Shown: piece after piece, positions 33,272-33,292 of the stretch
How positions within the stretch are numbered: position 1 is the first letter of the stretch
Layout of the letters: every line of letters starts with the position of its first letter
From: MED660 sp002691025
GTDB lineage: Bacteria; Myxococcota_A; UBA9160; UBA4427
Reading direction: 5' to 3'
Assembly (NCBI GenBank): GCA_002170485.2
Contig: NHDZ02000164.1
Location: 1 to 33,292, forward strand
Length of the DNA stretch: 33,292 nucleotides
Program-made: the position numbers and the translations under genes
The notes under the pieces: generated by a model
Seen by the model: only the letters and a program-made list of their open reading frames with translations
What the model was told of the DNA's origin: nothing
Databases searched by the model: none

Positions 33272-33292
33272 GGGCCGCCCCCGGGCGCTTGG

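Noticed and set aside
1..33292. CRISPR arrays, insertion sequences, tRNA or rRNA genes
   Set aside because: Looked for regular repeats, transposase motifs and RNA signatures; none seen.

Overview
The window looks like the chromosome of an uncultured, GC-rich Gram-negative bacterium. Signs of this are lipoprotein signal peptides, a PEP-CTERM sorting signal, frequent GTG/TTG starts and long antisense open frames typical of high GC3. I cannot assign a phylum; the gene content would suit a deltaproteobacterial, myxococcal or related lineage, but that is inference. Runs of N suggest a metagenomic consensus. In glmS and pcrA nearly every N sits at a codon third position, which looks like strain variation rather than random error.

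Layout. (1) 255-6004, + strand: glmU, glmS and a PcrA/UvrD helicase, i.e. UDP-GlcNAc precursor synthesis plus a housekeeping helicase. (2) 6005-6545: about 540 bp without a credible gene, ending in a hairpin with a T-run. (3) 6546-12098: two polytopic GT-C-type glycosyltransferases and two cytoplasmic GT2 enzymes in mixed orientation. (4) 12254-20219, + strand: a probable six-gene operon of two sulfatase-fold lipoproteins, a DPM-like GT2, a Gfo/Idh/MocA sugar dehydrogenase, a DegT-family sugar aminotransferase and an STT3/AglB/PglB-like oligosaccharyltransferase, the last four within 6 bp of each other or overlapping. (5) 20231-23718, - strand: a GT2 with membrane tail, a methyltransferase and another GT-C protein. 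(6) 23802-26633, + strand: galE and a TMTC-like multispan protein. (7) 26647-31530, - strand: two large PrsT-like TPR lipoproteins. (8) 32176-33180, + strand: a PEP-CTERM protein with a long AT-rich leader and a strong terminator.

How it may work together (inference). GlmS and GlmU supply UDP-GlcNAc and GalE supplies UDP-Gal/GalNAc. The dehydrogenase/aminotransferase pair would make a 3-amino sugar nucleotide. Four GT2 enzymes would load sugars onto polyprenyl phosphate or build a lipid-linked glycan, and five GT-C proteins would use these donors on the periplasmic side. The STT3 homologue is a candidate for en bloc transfer to secreted proteins, and the sulfatase-fold lipoproteins could trim or modify the glycan. 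The PEP-CTERM protein and PrsT-like lipoproteins link the region to exosortase-dependent surface sorting, a setting where heavy glycosylation has been proposed. No exosortase, flippase or initiating phosphoglycosyl transferase is in the window.

Most notable: the STT3-like protein keeps the catalytic acidic motifs but has PPNLG where WWDYG is expected, inside a compact sugar-synthesis/transfer operon in a bacterium.
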